This document shows, piece after piece, positions 12,563 to 23,950 of a stretch of 64,000 nucleotides of DNA. The stretch lies in the NCBI GenBank assembly GCA_032164245.1, contig JAVMKO010000003.1, positions 42,224,890 through 42,288,889 of the forward strand. Direction: 5' to 3'. The stretch's first letter is position 1. Each line of letters starts with the position of its first letter. The notes below the pieces were generated by a model. It searched no databases and was not told where the DNA came from. It saw nothing but the letters and a program-made list of their open reading frames with translations. The position numbers and the translations under genes were made by a program. The DNA comes from Sternotherus odoratus (lineage: Eukaryota; Chordata; Testudines; Kinosternidae).

Positions 12563-12574
12563 ATACATCCAAAT

Positions 12575-12728
12575 AAAATGAGGAAGACTTTGTAGCACCT
12601 TAGAGACTAACCAGTTTATTTCAGCATAAGCTTTCGTTATGCTGAAATAAACTGGTTAGTCTCTAAGGTGCTACAAAGTCTTCCTCATCTTATTTATGGT
12701 TACAGACTAACACGGCTTCTAATCTTAA
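12575..12728. mobile_element. Fold-back Penelope-like insertion with 12-bp target duplication
   Basis: The palindrome's left arm (12571-12629) is the reverse complement of the right arm (12637-12695) with one mismatch in 59 positions; a 7-base loop (GCTTTCG) separates them. The left arm's outermost bases overlap the target duplication. The right arm continues into the Penelope tail 'acagactaacacggct' and ends near 12728. The exact 12-bp duplication ATACATCCAAAT flanks the unit (12563-12574 and 12729-12740). The 154-bp palindrome therefore went in as one event, as two inverted copies of the element's 3' end. Confidence 0.88.
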
Positions 12729-13031
12729 ATACATCCAAATGATTATCACATATGATGACAATTCGTTTTCACACTTATCTAAGCAATAATCCAAAAAGGA
12801 GAAAGATGTGCCAAAGACAACTAGTAATATTACATCAGCAATATTTTCCAAAACCTTTTAGATGTAGACATGTCCACTATATGTGTAGGAAAGAGAACGC
12901 TACTATTTTTAGGATATATAGCTCTGCCTATATTTAAGAGTATATTCTCCCATGAAACTATGGGAAAGTTATGCAAGTAACTGTTATGACAGTGTCTCGA
13001 TGCAGGAATTACTTATGAATTTCTATGGCCC

Positions 13032-13555
13032 TGTAGTGACTGGAAGAAAATTGTGATGGGCAACCACTAGGGGGCATAGTTACGCTTCTGAGTCAACTCC
13101 AGGAGAGGGCGTAATGGTGTTATCAGCTAGGAGAATGACCTTGTACTGCTGTTATCTGTGTGTGTCTGAGAACAAGTTCTCAGCTGTGTGAGTGTTTACC
13201 CCGTTTGTGTGGGAACGGATGCGTGGGAAACTAGATGGGGAAACTGAGGCAGGACAGGGTAATCAACAAATGCTAAATAGCGTGTAATCAACCAATTAGC
13301 TTGCTGCTTGCTATTAATGAGATGAATATGTATGAGATGCAAATGAGCATGCGTATATTTGTGCTGACACACCCTCATGGGTTGGGCTTCTTCTCTGGAC
13401 ATCGCATGGGTGTGTCAGACATCCTGTATCACGGCAGTGCTGACCGAGGCCCCCAGCACGGTAATGCCGCTCCCTTCAATAAACTCACCACTTTGCATCT
13501 AGCCACCTGTGTGAAGCCTCGTTTCTCCCAGCAATGAGATAACCACCCCGCAACA
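13032..13555 (+). mobile_element. Solo LTR (524 bp) with GGCCC duplications
   Basis: The element starts TGTAGTGACTGG and ends CCGCAACA, a typical TG...CA pair. It is flanked by exact 5-bp duplications GGCCC (13027-13031 and 13556-13560). A polyadenylation signal AATAAA lies at 13478-13483, about 75 bp before the end, which fits plus orientation. No internal region is present, so this is a solo LTR left by recombination. A 5-bp duplication suits many ERVs and Gypsy elements; the superfamily is not determined. Confidence 0.85.
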
Positions 13556-13689
13556 GGCCCGTACCATAGAACTAGATGATCATAATGATCTACTCTAGTT
13601 GTACAATGTATGCAAATATAGTCCTATTTATCTTGTTGTTGGTTCACTTAGATCATAATAAGAATCTGGAAAATGCTGAAGAAAGGAAA

Positions 13690-13870
13690 TCAAAGCAATG
13701 GAGCTGCAACCAAATATTATTGTTACTAATGTGTACTATGATAATATCTAAAGGACTCAGTTGGGTATCAGTGCCCTATTATGCTAGACACTATACATAC
13801 TTATAAGAATATAGTCTATGCCTCAAAGAGATCAGAATTTAGGAATACAAGATGGTGGTTGGGTTCATAC
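13690..13870 (+). repeat. Ancient interspersed repeat
   Basis: The segment 'actcagttgggtatcagtgccctattatgctagacactatacatac...gcctcaaagagatca' matches a dispersed amniote repeat ('cccattatgctaggc...caaagagcttacaatcta'). A second copy of its end appears near 33060-33170. I do not know its formal family name. Confidence 0.5.
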
Positions 13871-15389
13871 AAGAAACAGGTGGTGAGATCATTAGTTATC
13901 CATGAGATAGTTACGATTAAGGTGAGATGCAAAGGTCATAGCATTCCAGCTGCAAAGCCATCGTTATACAAGTTTTCTTCACCTTAGTTTCCTTCTATGT
14001 TTTTAAATAAGTGGCCTGTAACAGGTAATAGACTAGGCCCAGCTCTCCCAGACCAGAGCAGGTGAGTCTAATCCAGCAAATTAAAGAAAGCTGAGCTACA
14101 CCCGTGTGTACACCAGTGGGCAGCTGGGAGAGGAAGGACTGAAACAGGCTGAGCCTTGAAGAGGGAAAACCATGCTCAAGTGGAACTAACCTGTGGGTTG
14201 AGACCCTGGGGCAAGGGGACAGAGAAGAAACTCCGTAGCTGCTGATTCAAGAAGGGAGCAGATCTGACTAAGACAATGCCAGTAGCTGAAGTGCCAGAGA
14301 CTCTTGGGAGAGATGGCCCTTAAGCTCATAGCCAATGATGAAGTTAAAGCTGTTTTCCGTTTGCTTGATAGTCTCTGATAAAGAAGAAAACCTCCTTGAC
14401 TGAGACTGGGTGTGGCAGTGCGTGTCTGGGGGCTGGAGAGAACCTCAGTGATATGGCCTGAACATCCAGAGCTTCAATTGATTTCAGTGGGAGATATGGG
14501 TGTCAGCACTTACTAAAATTAGACAAAAAGTATTCGTATCCCTTGAAACTTCACATGGTTCAGCCTTTGAATGTGAGAGTATAAAGGGAAAGATGAGATA
14601 TATTTAGCTTAGAGGAGAGCTTTTTGAAAAGCATTGTAACATCAGTATACAATAGGGTTTCTTTATGTTGACCCTACCACTGTCTTGTCTATCTGCACTG
14701 CCACTGCATCTCATTCTCTCCCCCTTTAACTGGGGAAAGATGCAGAGAAAATCCTCTCATGGAGTTTTCCCTGATCATTGTGTTATGTGAGTGATGTTGT
14801 TTGCTCTTCCACAGATGAATTGTGAGGCCTACTTCCAGGTTGGAGGATCCTGGGGGATCCATAGGAGTTCAGCATCGTGTACATAAATTCACTGTGCCTT
14901 CCCACCAGTTCTGTGCTACCTGAACCCCTGCTGATACTTCTTTATAGAGCAGATCCAATGGAACTGCGCTACCAGAGACTCCTCTGGCCACTGTTGCCTC
15001 TGGGACCCACCTTAAAAAGAGAGACCCACAATAAGGGGGTATCACCATAAAGATGGGTGCAGTTGACTAAGAAACAAGGTACCAATCTGTTTCCCCTTTC
15101 CTAAGTTATTTCTAGTTCTCCAACCCTCACCCTTCCCAATTCCATCCAATTTTGGGCTGCCAAACCCCTAATCCTCTCCCCACATGTATTCTGGCCCTTG
15201 CAGAGATCCTTCCAAGGTTATAGGAAGATGGGGAGGGACAATATCTGTATTTGGAGGGTCTGTTCCACTTGGTTATCTGGGAGGCCACAATCTGGCCCAT
15301 GTATAAATAGAAATGTTCTCTTCTTCTCCTCAGTAAGTCTGTATCTGCTGAGGAATCAGTGACTTCCTGACAGCAGTTGCCATGAAACA
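13871..15389. other. Non-coding DNA; possible decayed LTR element at about 14030-14520
   Basis: The stretch 14030-14520 is more GC-rich, with LTR-like wording ('gcccagctctcccagaccagagc', 'gaccctggggcaaggggacagagaag'), but I cannot find matching ends or duplications. Nothing else is recognised. Confidence 0.35.
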
Positions 15390-15403
15390 CTGTAAATAAT
15401 TAA

Positions 15404-15561
15404 AGAAAGCCAGGAATACTTGTAGCACCTTAGAGACTAACTAGTTTATTTCAGCATAAGCTTTCGGGAGCTATAGCTCACTTCATCGGATGCATAGAAT
15501 GTGAGCTATAGCTTATGCTGAAATAAACTAGTTAGTCTCTAAGGTGCTGCTATTCTTGAAC
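15404..15561. mobile_element. Fold-back Penelope-like insertion with 14-bp target duplication
   Basis: The exact duplication CTGTAAATAATTAA flanks the unit (15390-15403 and 15562-15575). Inside, the left arm is the Penelope 3' end in minus orientation ('tagcaccttagagactaac...gcataagctttcg') and runs on through the hammerhead-like motif to ATGCAT. The right arm is the same tail in plus orientation, starting at 'gtgagctatagcttatgctg'. The right copy lacks about 10 bp covering the GAAA part of the motif, while the left copy retains it (15462-15489 on minus). This is the same architecture as at 12575-12728 but an independent insertion. Confidence 0.87.
15462..15489 (-). ncRNA. Hammerhead-like motif, minus strand (candidate)
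   Basis: Read on the minus strand: CCGATGA, an extra A, a stem containing GAGC/GCTC around a TATA loop, then GAAA and GCTTATGC. The first core base pair position (CUGA) is changed to CCGA, so this copy is probably inactive. Confidence 0.3.
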
Positions 15562-15575
15562 CTGTAAATAATTAA

Positions 15576-16410
15576 GCATTCAGTAAGCATTCAGCAGGAA
15601 CGGAAGCAGTGTGGGTGATTGTGCTTAGTAGAAGATCAGAAGCAGCCTGAGGATTACTTTTACTAGGAAGTCTGTGGAGGCTGAGGAGCTCCAGGAGTTG
15701 AAGTCATAGCTATTGTCTTCAGGGCTTTTGTCCCTCTGGGGAGTCTGAGCCCCTTTCCCTCCCCTCCTGTGTGTTCTGGGGGTCCCTGCCCTTCTACAGG
15801 TCTGACGCCCCCTTTCTAGCCCCCGGGGCCCTTCATGTGAGCCAGGGGGGTTGTCCTTCTGAGGCCCTCTTCCTGTTACTCCTGCAATGATTGAAAATTA
15901 ACTTGTTGTCAGATCTGATGGCTAATACAGAGAACACACCAAAAGCAGGGAAGTTATGCCTTTTATGACAGCTCAGTTTGTTTCTCTTTGTGCTTAAAAA
16001 ATGGTTAATGTAATTACATTCTAACCTCCTCTCATCATTGCCTTTTACCACTATTTCTGACACATAGGTACATTTTATACCTAAGCTTCCATCTACAGTA
16101 AATATAAAACATTTTGGGACGTTCAACCAATTAGATCACAAGATCATTGAACATTCTTAATACTATAATTTTGCATATCCAGTGCCTTATATGTGGAACT
16201 GACTGATAGATTGTTCGACAGCTCCAATTTAACATTACACTGACAGGGAGAAAACAGTCTTACTTTAATAAATGATTTTATTTCATCAGGGTTTTACTTA
16301 ATAAGGATTTATTTTTCATTGTGTAATATGTATGGTGCCCTTAGCCTACATACACTCTTTTAGTATCTAGTGTCTGATATTAGTAACAGTACTAATGATT
16401 ATAGGCACTG
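15576..16410. other. Non-coding DNA, no recognised feature
   Basis: No gene or repeat that I can name. The minus-strand frame at 15833-16126 (97 codons) has no domain signature and no supporting context. Confidence 0.4.
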
Positions 16411-16806
16411 ACTTTTAGTTCCCCTAGGATGCTCCACCCCCACTCCACCCTGAGGCCATGCCCTCACTCCACCTCTTCCCCCAAGATACCACCCTCACTT
16501 TGCCTCCTTCTGCCGCTCCCCATTTCCCGGGCCCTGCCCTCACTTCACTCCCACCCCCTAGGCTGTGCCCTTGCTCCACCTCCCCCACAAGTCCCCACAC
16601 TCCATCTCTTCTTGCCACTACTCCACCCCCTCCCCAAGTCCCAGCCCACTGCTTGTTGCTCTCCACTCTCCTCCAAGCTCCTCCATAAGCTGCCAAACAG
16701 CTGGCTGGCAGTGCCTCCAATTATCTGATCAGGGGCACCACCACACAGCTGATCAGTAGTGCCGCTGAACATTTGTGGCTGGTGGGTGCTGAAAACTGAG
16801 TTGGCA
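16410..16806. repeat. Pyrimidine-rich dispersed repeat with weakly inverted ends
   Basis: A C/T-rich tract (16430-16690) on the plus strand, full of 'ctccaccccc' words, creates overlapping long open frames on both strands that are not genes. The unit appears bounded by 'taggcactgacttttag' on the left and 'actgagttggcac' on the right, a weak inverted pair (about 8 of 12 bases). It resembles a common turtle repeat; possibly a non-autonomous DNA transposon. Confidence 0.5.
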
Positions 16807-16940
16807 CTTATCTTACTGACACTGATATTAGTTCCAAACTATGTTAGCATATTACTTTGTTCATTCATAGTTTGTTAGGGCAAGACTTTTTTATAAGCTT
16901 TCCCTACCCTACACTGGAACCATTCATATTATTGCTTATA

Positions 16941-17129
16941 CAGTCAGACCCCACAATACCGCGACGATCGGGATCCAAAAATACCTGATCGTGGTAAACA
17001 CGGGGTCGCGGTATTGCGGGGTCGCACAACATCAAAGTACTGTGTGCCGCTGCCATCGGGAGCGCTGTGCGCCCCGCGTTATAAGCGGATTTGCACTATA
17101 GTGGGGCACGGTATTGCGGGGTTCCACTC
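16941..17129. mobile_element. Tigger/pogo-like MITE with TA duplications
   Basis: The left end is CAGTCAGACCCCACAATACC. The reverse complement of the right end is GAGTGGAACCCCGCAATACC, an inverted terminal repeat of roughly 24 bp. TA flanks both sides (16939-16940 and 17130-17131), as expected for Tc1/mariner/pogo elements. The 189-bp interior is CpG-rich (for example 'gcgccccgcgttataagcgg') and non-coding. The CpG content contrasts with its surroundings and suggests a fairly young insertion. Confidence 0.8.
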
Positions 17130-17332
17130 TATTAAAAACAAAGATTCACTCAAGACATCATATACTTTTTTTCTAAATATGAGAATTGTGTGAATGCTGA
17201 CAATCTATGTCCATGAATATTCATTTAAGCAAAACAAATACATTCACTTCAACTTGCTTGTGCGCCTTTGTGTTCACTTTCTATGAAAATCAGAATGATT
17301 GCTCATTGATCAGTCTATGACTGATAATAATT

Positions 17333-17594
17333 ATGGAGTAATGGTCTCAAGTTGCAGTGCAGAAGATTTAGGTTGGATATTAGGAAAAACTTTTTCACTA
17401 GGAGGGTGGTGAAACACTGGAATGGGTTACCTAGGGAGGTGGTGGAATCTCCTTCCTTAGAGGTTTTTAAGGTCAGGCTTGACAAAACCCTGGCTGGGAT
17501 GACTTACTTGGGGATTGGTGCTGCTTTGAGGAGGGGGTTGGAGTAGATGACCTCCTGAGGTTGCTTACAACTCTGATATTCTATTATTCTATGA
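17333..17594 (+). mobile_element. CR1 LINE 3' end with intact ORF2 C-terminus stretch
   Basis: A 5'-truncated CR1 of about 260 bp. The frame at 17352-17546 encodes the end of ORF2, including [17 protein letters not shown] and [15 protein letters not shown], the conserved CR1 C-terminal wording. It ends with 'gatgacctcctgagg...ttctattattctatgat'. Only the last part of the protein is present and it has no promoter, so it is a fragment. Confidence 0.93.
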
Positions 17595-19200
17595 TAACCT
17601 GCCTAGAAGAGATGCATATTTAGGTGTCAGGATTTTCATCTATGCTGAGTTTTCATGTTACTTGTTTTTAAAGTATTTAATTTATCTGTATAGCCTTATC
17701 TCAGATACATTACAGACATTTAAGCTGATTAAATAAATAATATTTAGTTCATTGGCTTGGGAAATCTGAAGACTATGTGCCTTTACTTTCTTTAATTAAG
17801 GAAAGAAAAGGTGTCTCCATGGACTTTAATTGACAAATATGAAAATCAGTGGCTAAGGGGAAAATGTCCCTTTTTAATATAAGCTGTTCCAACTTGCTGT
17901 AAAGTATGTTTAGTCAATAGTTTTTAATATTGGCCTGAAAATTAGGTAAAGTCAAGGGAATGAGCATAAGTGACCATATAACTTTAGTTTTAATTATTAT
18001 CAGACGTTTTACAATGTTCTCTACTCAGAAATTAAATGTCATAATATGCCAGTTCTCATTACATATTAGAATTTTTCTTTTTCATCTTAACTCCAAACAG
18101 GATATGTTGAAAAGGTCAGAGAAATCAGCTGATCAGCATTACCAAAGGCCAATTTAATTCCTTTTGCAGTCAAATGAACTTAGAAAAGGATGGTATTTAA
18201 AGTCTATAACCATTTGTAATTCTTCAGCCATCTAAAATGAGCACCAACTGCTTTTCATCCAGAAAATAGTGGAGTCTTATCTACAATTTAAAAAAAAATC
18301 TTGGTTCAACAGATTGAATATTCCCTTGAATGAAATATCAGAAATCCAGACAAAGTCACAAATAAATTAAACCCATATGATCTATCTCATGTCTCACTGA
18401 CTAATAAGAATAGATGACACTGAGTTCACTTTGATTCATAAATCATAATACAATGACAGTAGCCCTAGAGCAGCAAGGACAGGCTAACCCTTTCATGGTA
18501 GACCCTAAAATTTCCATTGAACTCGTCATGATATAATGACATTTTACCAGCTTCAGCCTTTTACATACCCCATCCGCCATGAAAAACTAAATGGTGATAA
18601 ACAAGTGACAGTAATTGGTATTATATTATACCATGCTATAGCTGTGTCTGCAAAGTAGACTGGTAAGTATTTAATAAGAACTAAAGTATAACAAAGAAGA
18701 TATTTGTTTTCAACACATTATTCTAGAATGTTAGTGTGGTGGAGTCCTTGGAATGGCAAGGAGAATATTGATGGGATGGGAAATTACGATCAGTCATTAC
18801 CTTTTGCAGATAGCTTTAGTACTTTGATATACAAACAGCTGATGCAGAGTGGCATATATTCTCAAAATATTACCTTGCCCTTATGAGTCTATGGAGAGGG
18901 TCTCCTCTGCATACAAAACTTTCCTCATATGTCATGGGCCTCTCTGGATTTGGAAATGGTATGTGGGAAGAGGGTGGACAAGGCTAGGTGTGGGCATACT
19001 GAGGTAGTGCCAGTGGGTTAACACACATTGTCAGCAACCAAACAATTATAGACAATAATATATTAGCTTTCCTGAGGAACAGTCACTTCTTTGGGCTTTT
19101 TCCTTAACTAGGCCTCAAGTTGCAGATTCTAGCTGCAAAGTCCCAGCAGCATGATTTCAGTGGAGTCAGCCTGCTAGGATGATGGGGGACTCAAATACAG
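17595..19200. other. AT-rich non-coding DNA
   Basis: No gene or repeat recognised. Short open frames near 17960 and 18704 have no motif. Confidence 0.4.
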
Positions 19201-19904
19201 GGGAGTCAAAGGGAATTCACAACTCAAATTCACAAAAGGATTTAGGCACCCAAATGCCACTTTAGGTGCATAAATCCCAGAATGAGGCCGCAATGGAATT
19301 CAGCAGCCCCCGTTCAAGTGCCACTGACCGCTGTGCATGTCTCAATCAGTGCCTAAATATTTTCAGTAAAATAGATAGTAAAACTAGGTACCTGTGTTTC
19401 TGCCTCTGGGCATACATGCAGCAGCCCCACTCTGGGTCTTGGTCTACACTACAAAGTTAGGTCCACGTAAGGCACGTTAGGTTGACCTAAAAATGTCATT
19501 GTTTACACTAGTATGCTGCTTCAGCCGAAGTAAGTGACCAGCTACATACATTGACATAACTCCACCACCATGAGAAGTGTAGGGCCTAAGTGGGTATAGT
19601 TAGGAAGATGCAGTGTCCATGTAGACAACACATTGCTTACACTGGATGTTGGCTGTCTTGTTAGTTTCTCAGCTTCAGCTGTGAACCTTCTGCTGCTCCT
19701 CTGACCCAGAGGCTGCCTAGAAATTGACAAGAATGTCAGTATCAATGCTGGAAGGCCCCTGCTATGTAATTGAGTCTGCACCATGGCTCATAGCTTGGTC
19801 TGCTACCCTGTGGGTGGGGCAGCGGCTCCAGCTGTGAGCTACACTTGTTTATCAGTGTCTCACAATGCCCCACTTTATCAGTGCAGTTGTAACACGGACA
19901 GACC

Positions 19905-20085
19905 TCCCCCCCTCGGTCATCAGCAGGCAGGATTGAACTGGGGGCCTCTGGAGCTTAGTCCATGAGCCTCTATAGTATGAGCCAAAAGCCAAATTGTAAA
20001 GAAGACTCATTAAGCTCTCTCTCTAAGTAGTCTCGGTGCCACTAGATCGAACACACCACATCCAGAAGGTGCATGGGTCACACAA
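19905..20085 (-). repeat. tRNA-derived SINE-like repeat
   Basis: Read on the minus strand, 'gctcatggactaagctcc' is followed by 'cccccagttcaatcctgcc', whose AGTTCAATCC is a pol III B-box-like sequence. The remainder ('gtggcaccgagactactta') recurs in a turtle SINE family that I recall only in outline. It is not a functional tRNA: no acceptor stem closes and the anticodon arm is degenerate. Confidence 0.5.
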
Positions 20086-20184
20086 GCACTCTTGGTGAGG
20101 ATAACAACACCTTTGGCTGCAATGACTGTAGGTCAACCTAAAATAAGTCAACCTTTGCCTTATGGAAAGAGAATATTTGAAGAG

Positions 20185-20472
20185 GGATCTGATACCCTCA
20201 GGGGAGTGTCCTAATCATTGGGCTAAAGGATATTCTGATGTAGGGCTCCCACCGTCTCTCCTGTTGAAGCTATTTCATTATGAATAAATAATTCAAAAAG
20301 ACTTTAGAGAAGAGGTTCTGGGATTGGGTTCTGGGTTTCCCACCTCCCAAGTGAGTACTCTAACCAGCAGGCTACGGAATTACTTTTTCTTTTTCTTTTT
20401 CTCTCTCTGTCCATAAGGGGGACTTGAACTAGGTGCATCCTACATCACCAGTGAATACCCTAGCCACTTGCC
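20185..20472 (-). repeat. Three tRNA-like heads in tandem
   Basis: Three tRNA-like segments can be read on the minus strand: about 20414-20472 (TAGGGTATTCACTGG, then AGTTCAAGTCCCC), 20310-20382 (TAGCCTGCTGGTTAGAGTA) and 20185-20240 (TAGCCCAATGATTAGGACA). Each resembles the A-box half of a tRNA-derived SINE head; only the first also has a clear B box. Confidence 0.5.
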
Positions 20473-20910
20473 TAAAAGTTATGTGGGATTGTTCTCTACC
20501 ATCCCCTCCTCCTCCCCCATGCTCTCTTCTTACAAAACCAACATAGGCTCTGAATGCCAAGAGACAATTTTCAGTTGAGTATCCCAAGCAGAACGAGACA
20601 TCTTCTCACAATCAAGATTTAGGTGCCAAACTCAGAGAGGAGTAGGAGGCCTGTTCCCTTGGCATCTCCCATGGGGCAATTAAGGGAGGGAGCCTGCTAG
20701 TGTGCTAGCTTTTGTGAATCCCATTCTGAAATCTCATTCCGAAAAGCCTACATCCCTCCATTGTATCGTATAAAAAGCCTGAGTGTCTAAATCAGGCTTT
20801 GTGAATCCCAATGATTTTCTAGGTGCCTATATTCCTTTGTGGCACATCCCAAAGTCAGTGTAGGTGTACAGGACTTCCACACAACTACTAAGTGACCCCA
20901 GGAAGGACAT

Positions 20911-23214
20911 ATAATTTGAGGGCCAGAATCTACCCTATTTCTTTCCTCAGACAGCATATTATGCCCCCTTTTCCCCCAAACCACAGAAATTGAGAGGAAA
21001 CTTTGTAGTGGGAACCTTGTGGAGTCTCCTGGTGCCTATCAAGCATTTCCATGTAGGGATATAATCTGTTCCTGATAAAAAGTGACTATAGATAAACACT
21101 TTACAAATCTATGCCCTGGAGGGCCACAGCTATTTGTGATCCCATTGGGGTTTGTCTCTAGAGTGGCATACTTCCCTTACAGCAATGAGACACACCATTG
21201 GTGTCACACAATATTTTAAATGGAGAGAAGACTAGTGCTACACTGCAACTGGGCATTTGACTCATGCATCTTTTACTCTTGGAATTTTTAATATATTAAT
21301 TATAAATTTAGAAACTAACTCAGGGTTTGAACATATGCAGTGTGTTTGGAATATATAAGGCTCAGGATGCATCATTTCTATATTAGCTCTTCAAGTTTGA
21401 TTAGGGATGTGGACTTGAACTAAACTCAGATTTTAAAATTACTGGAGTGCTTCAAATTCTTAAGTGTGTTATAATTTGAAAGATTTATACGTGCAATGCA
21501 GCACCAATATTTCACAGTAGAACTTAATGTGTTTTAGATGGACTAAATTAGGACTCAGGCCAAATAGTTTAGAAGAACAATTATAAAGTAGTGACCAAGC
21601 TATACAAAACAATACACACTGCTAGTGAAACTGGAGACATTCATCCTTTCACCAGTTAAACAAGCACAGGTCTGATTATTGCTTGCTTGAAAACCAAGCT
21701 ATACCTGACTGTAATACATGAACAGTGTGAGTTAAAAACTGTGACTTGAACATTATTGCTTTTGACTTCCACTTAAAAGAGACTGTGAAGAAAAAAGGAA
21801 CAGTGAATGGAGGTAAAAAAAATCTACTGTAAAAAGTTGGGTGAAGAAATGGAACAGTGAGCAGATGGAATAAAATAATATAGGGAGACTGGGTGAGAAT
21901 GGAGACAATTAAAGATAAAGAAAGATCCCAATGAAGAAAATAAGCTTGTGTCTACTGTCAAAGCAGGGTCCTTGGTACTAGCTCCTCAGAGTTCACATAA
22001 TAGAACCTAGCATCCCTGTGCCTTATTTCTGGACTGTCCCTCCTTTGAGCCTATGCTAAGTGTGGAGAAAAACCTCATATGTTCACCATCTTCCACTTGA
22101 GGCTTTGTTATCCCACTCCTATATCCATAGGAGAGACCTCTGAGATGGGGTCCCCATCACATCCTGCCTTCCCTTATGATATAGCTCCACAACCTCCTCA
22201 ATGGATCATTACTCTAGCTTCTCCATAATGGGCACTTAAACTGAGACTCAGCAAAAGGCAATCTCCCTTTTCATGTCTTTGTGCATTTCCAGGAATAGGC
22301 CTTCCCAGCTCTTCCTTTTCCTGGACTTCAAGTTTGTCAGCTGCTCTACTACTATGGCTCCCACATACCTGTCCCCTAACCTTTTCTGGGATATCTATAG
22401 TGCTTCAGTGACCTTGACAATGGAAAAGAAGGAATGAGAGTTGATAACCCAATTCTTGTAATATTAAATAATATAACAAAAGTAACAATTTCAGTTCCAT
22501 TTACACTTTCTCCAGTGTAGACTTGACCAGAGATTTATACAGTACATACTATTAAGCCTCTAGCCAAGTTAACAGAAACAGATGTGATCTGCCTCTGTGA
22601 GGATTTATCTGCTTTGCACCAAAAGGCACAAGCAGAGATGTGAGATGTTCAAATGAGCAACAATATCATTGTTTGGTATTATCTGGATTATAATTCCTCT
22701 TTTTTCTTGTTCTTTTCCAGTTTTCCATTCTGTTTAACAGAGTAACAGGACTTTTCTGAGTGTTTTCCTCATTAGTGTCATAATCAATATCTAGATCATT
22801 TTTTGAAGAAGATTAAGTCTTACTGCTGGTATACTATAAATGCAGAAATTCATATTTCATATTTGAATGGTATGTATGCTATCAACAAAAGTGGTTACTT
22901 TTTGGACTTTTTTGCCAGAATCTTTAGGTTTGAGAATCAGGCTGATATTGTAAATGACACAGTGATGTATGAAGTTTGCTCAATTTAGTTTCTGTTATCA
23001 AGTTAAAGCAACTATAAAGTGTTCAAGATCTGATGATGATCATAAATAATGATGTTATGGCAGGGATTAAATCAATACAGTACTGTGCCACTGTCTGTCT
23101 TGTCTTAATATTATTGGCTTCTTGGTTCACTTACTCACTTCTATACTTTGGTCAAAGTGTACTTGAGTACCAGTAACCCGTAATATGCTGCATATTTTCT
23201 CCAATATTTCTTAT
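20911..23214. other. Non-coding DNA, no recognised feature
   Basis: No gene, RNA or clear repeat seen. Confidence 0.4.
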
Positions 23215-23950
23215 ACCTCTTGTAAGAGATAACCCTTCCCCCACTCTAAACTCTAGGGTAAAAATGTGGGGGTCTCTTATATTCAAGACCAATTAACTTC
23301 AAGCTACATTCCCAGCCTAAGTTAAATCTTTTCCCCCAAACCCCAAACTTCTCCAGTTGGGGCTTGGAATCCGCTGCCACCATTAACGTGATTTCTCCAA
23401 AACCATGGAGTGGGCACATTAAAACCCCCTATAGTACCCCCCTTCCCCCTTGCCACCTGGGAGAAATAAAGAACATAGACTCCGCTCCACCCCCTCCCCC
23501 CTGCTACCTGGGAGAGATTGAGAACTCAGCCTCCGATCCCAAGCTGGGATCCCTCTAATAGATTAAAGACACTTCTTATAACAAAAAAAAAGGTTTAATA
23601 AAGAGAAGAGAAAAGCATACACTTACACAGACTTTACAGATACTCAGTTCTAGTCTTAACTCCTCCTTAACACCTCTCTAGGATTTCTCTCCCTGATGAG
23701 GTTAAGGACACCATAGATTGATTACAAGCCTATACAATTAACAATTTTACTTACTGCCAAGCTGACTTAGAACTTACTTAAAGATGAGTAGGAAGGTGAT
23801 TCAATTCCCCAAAGCTGGGAGAGAAGATGCAGACAGGCGGAGAGCCCAGGAAAATAGTAAAACTAAAAACTCCCCTTTGTCTATAGGAATTTGCATCCTC
23901 AAGACGTCATTGCCTCTTCTGCTTCAGGTTAACCCCTTACAGGCAAAACA
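23215..23950 (-). repeat. LTR-retroelement-like block (decayed ERV/LTR fragment)
   Basis: On the minus strand, 23219-23262 reads 'ccccacatttttaccctagag...agtggggga'. A nearly identical plus-strand copy lies at 47130-47171, so this is a dispersed family present twice in the window. Further along are LTR-like features: 'ggtttaataaagagaag' and C-rich blocks. No ends or duplications could be found, and orientation is inferred only relative to the second copy. Confidence 0.5.

Larger units (their letters stand above)
19200..20910. repeat. Composite of tRNA-derived repeat and a nested DNA-transposon-like element
   Basis: 19200-19433 and 20160-20910 carry 'ggatttaggcaccc' / 'gatttaggtgccaaa' repeat body words. 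Between them, from 19434, the sequence 'ggtctacactacaaagttagg' looks like the left end of a Harbinger-like non-autonomous element. A mirrored 'taggtcaacctaaaat' lies near 20130, but no clean right end is visible. Borders are approximate. Confidence 0.5.

Noticed and set aside
16424..16772. Overlapping open frames of 75-99 codons on both strands
   Set aside because: They lie in a pyrimidine-rich repeat with almost no T/A-rich stops; low-complexity Pro/Ser or Gly/Trp-rich translations in every frame show that this is compositional.
19905..20000. Functional tRNA gene on the minus strand
   Set aside because: A B-box-like sequence is present, but no acceptor stem closes and the sequence continues into a dispersed repeat.
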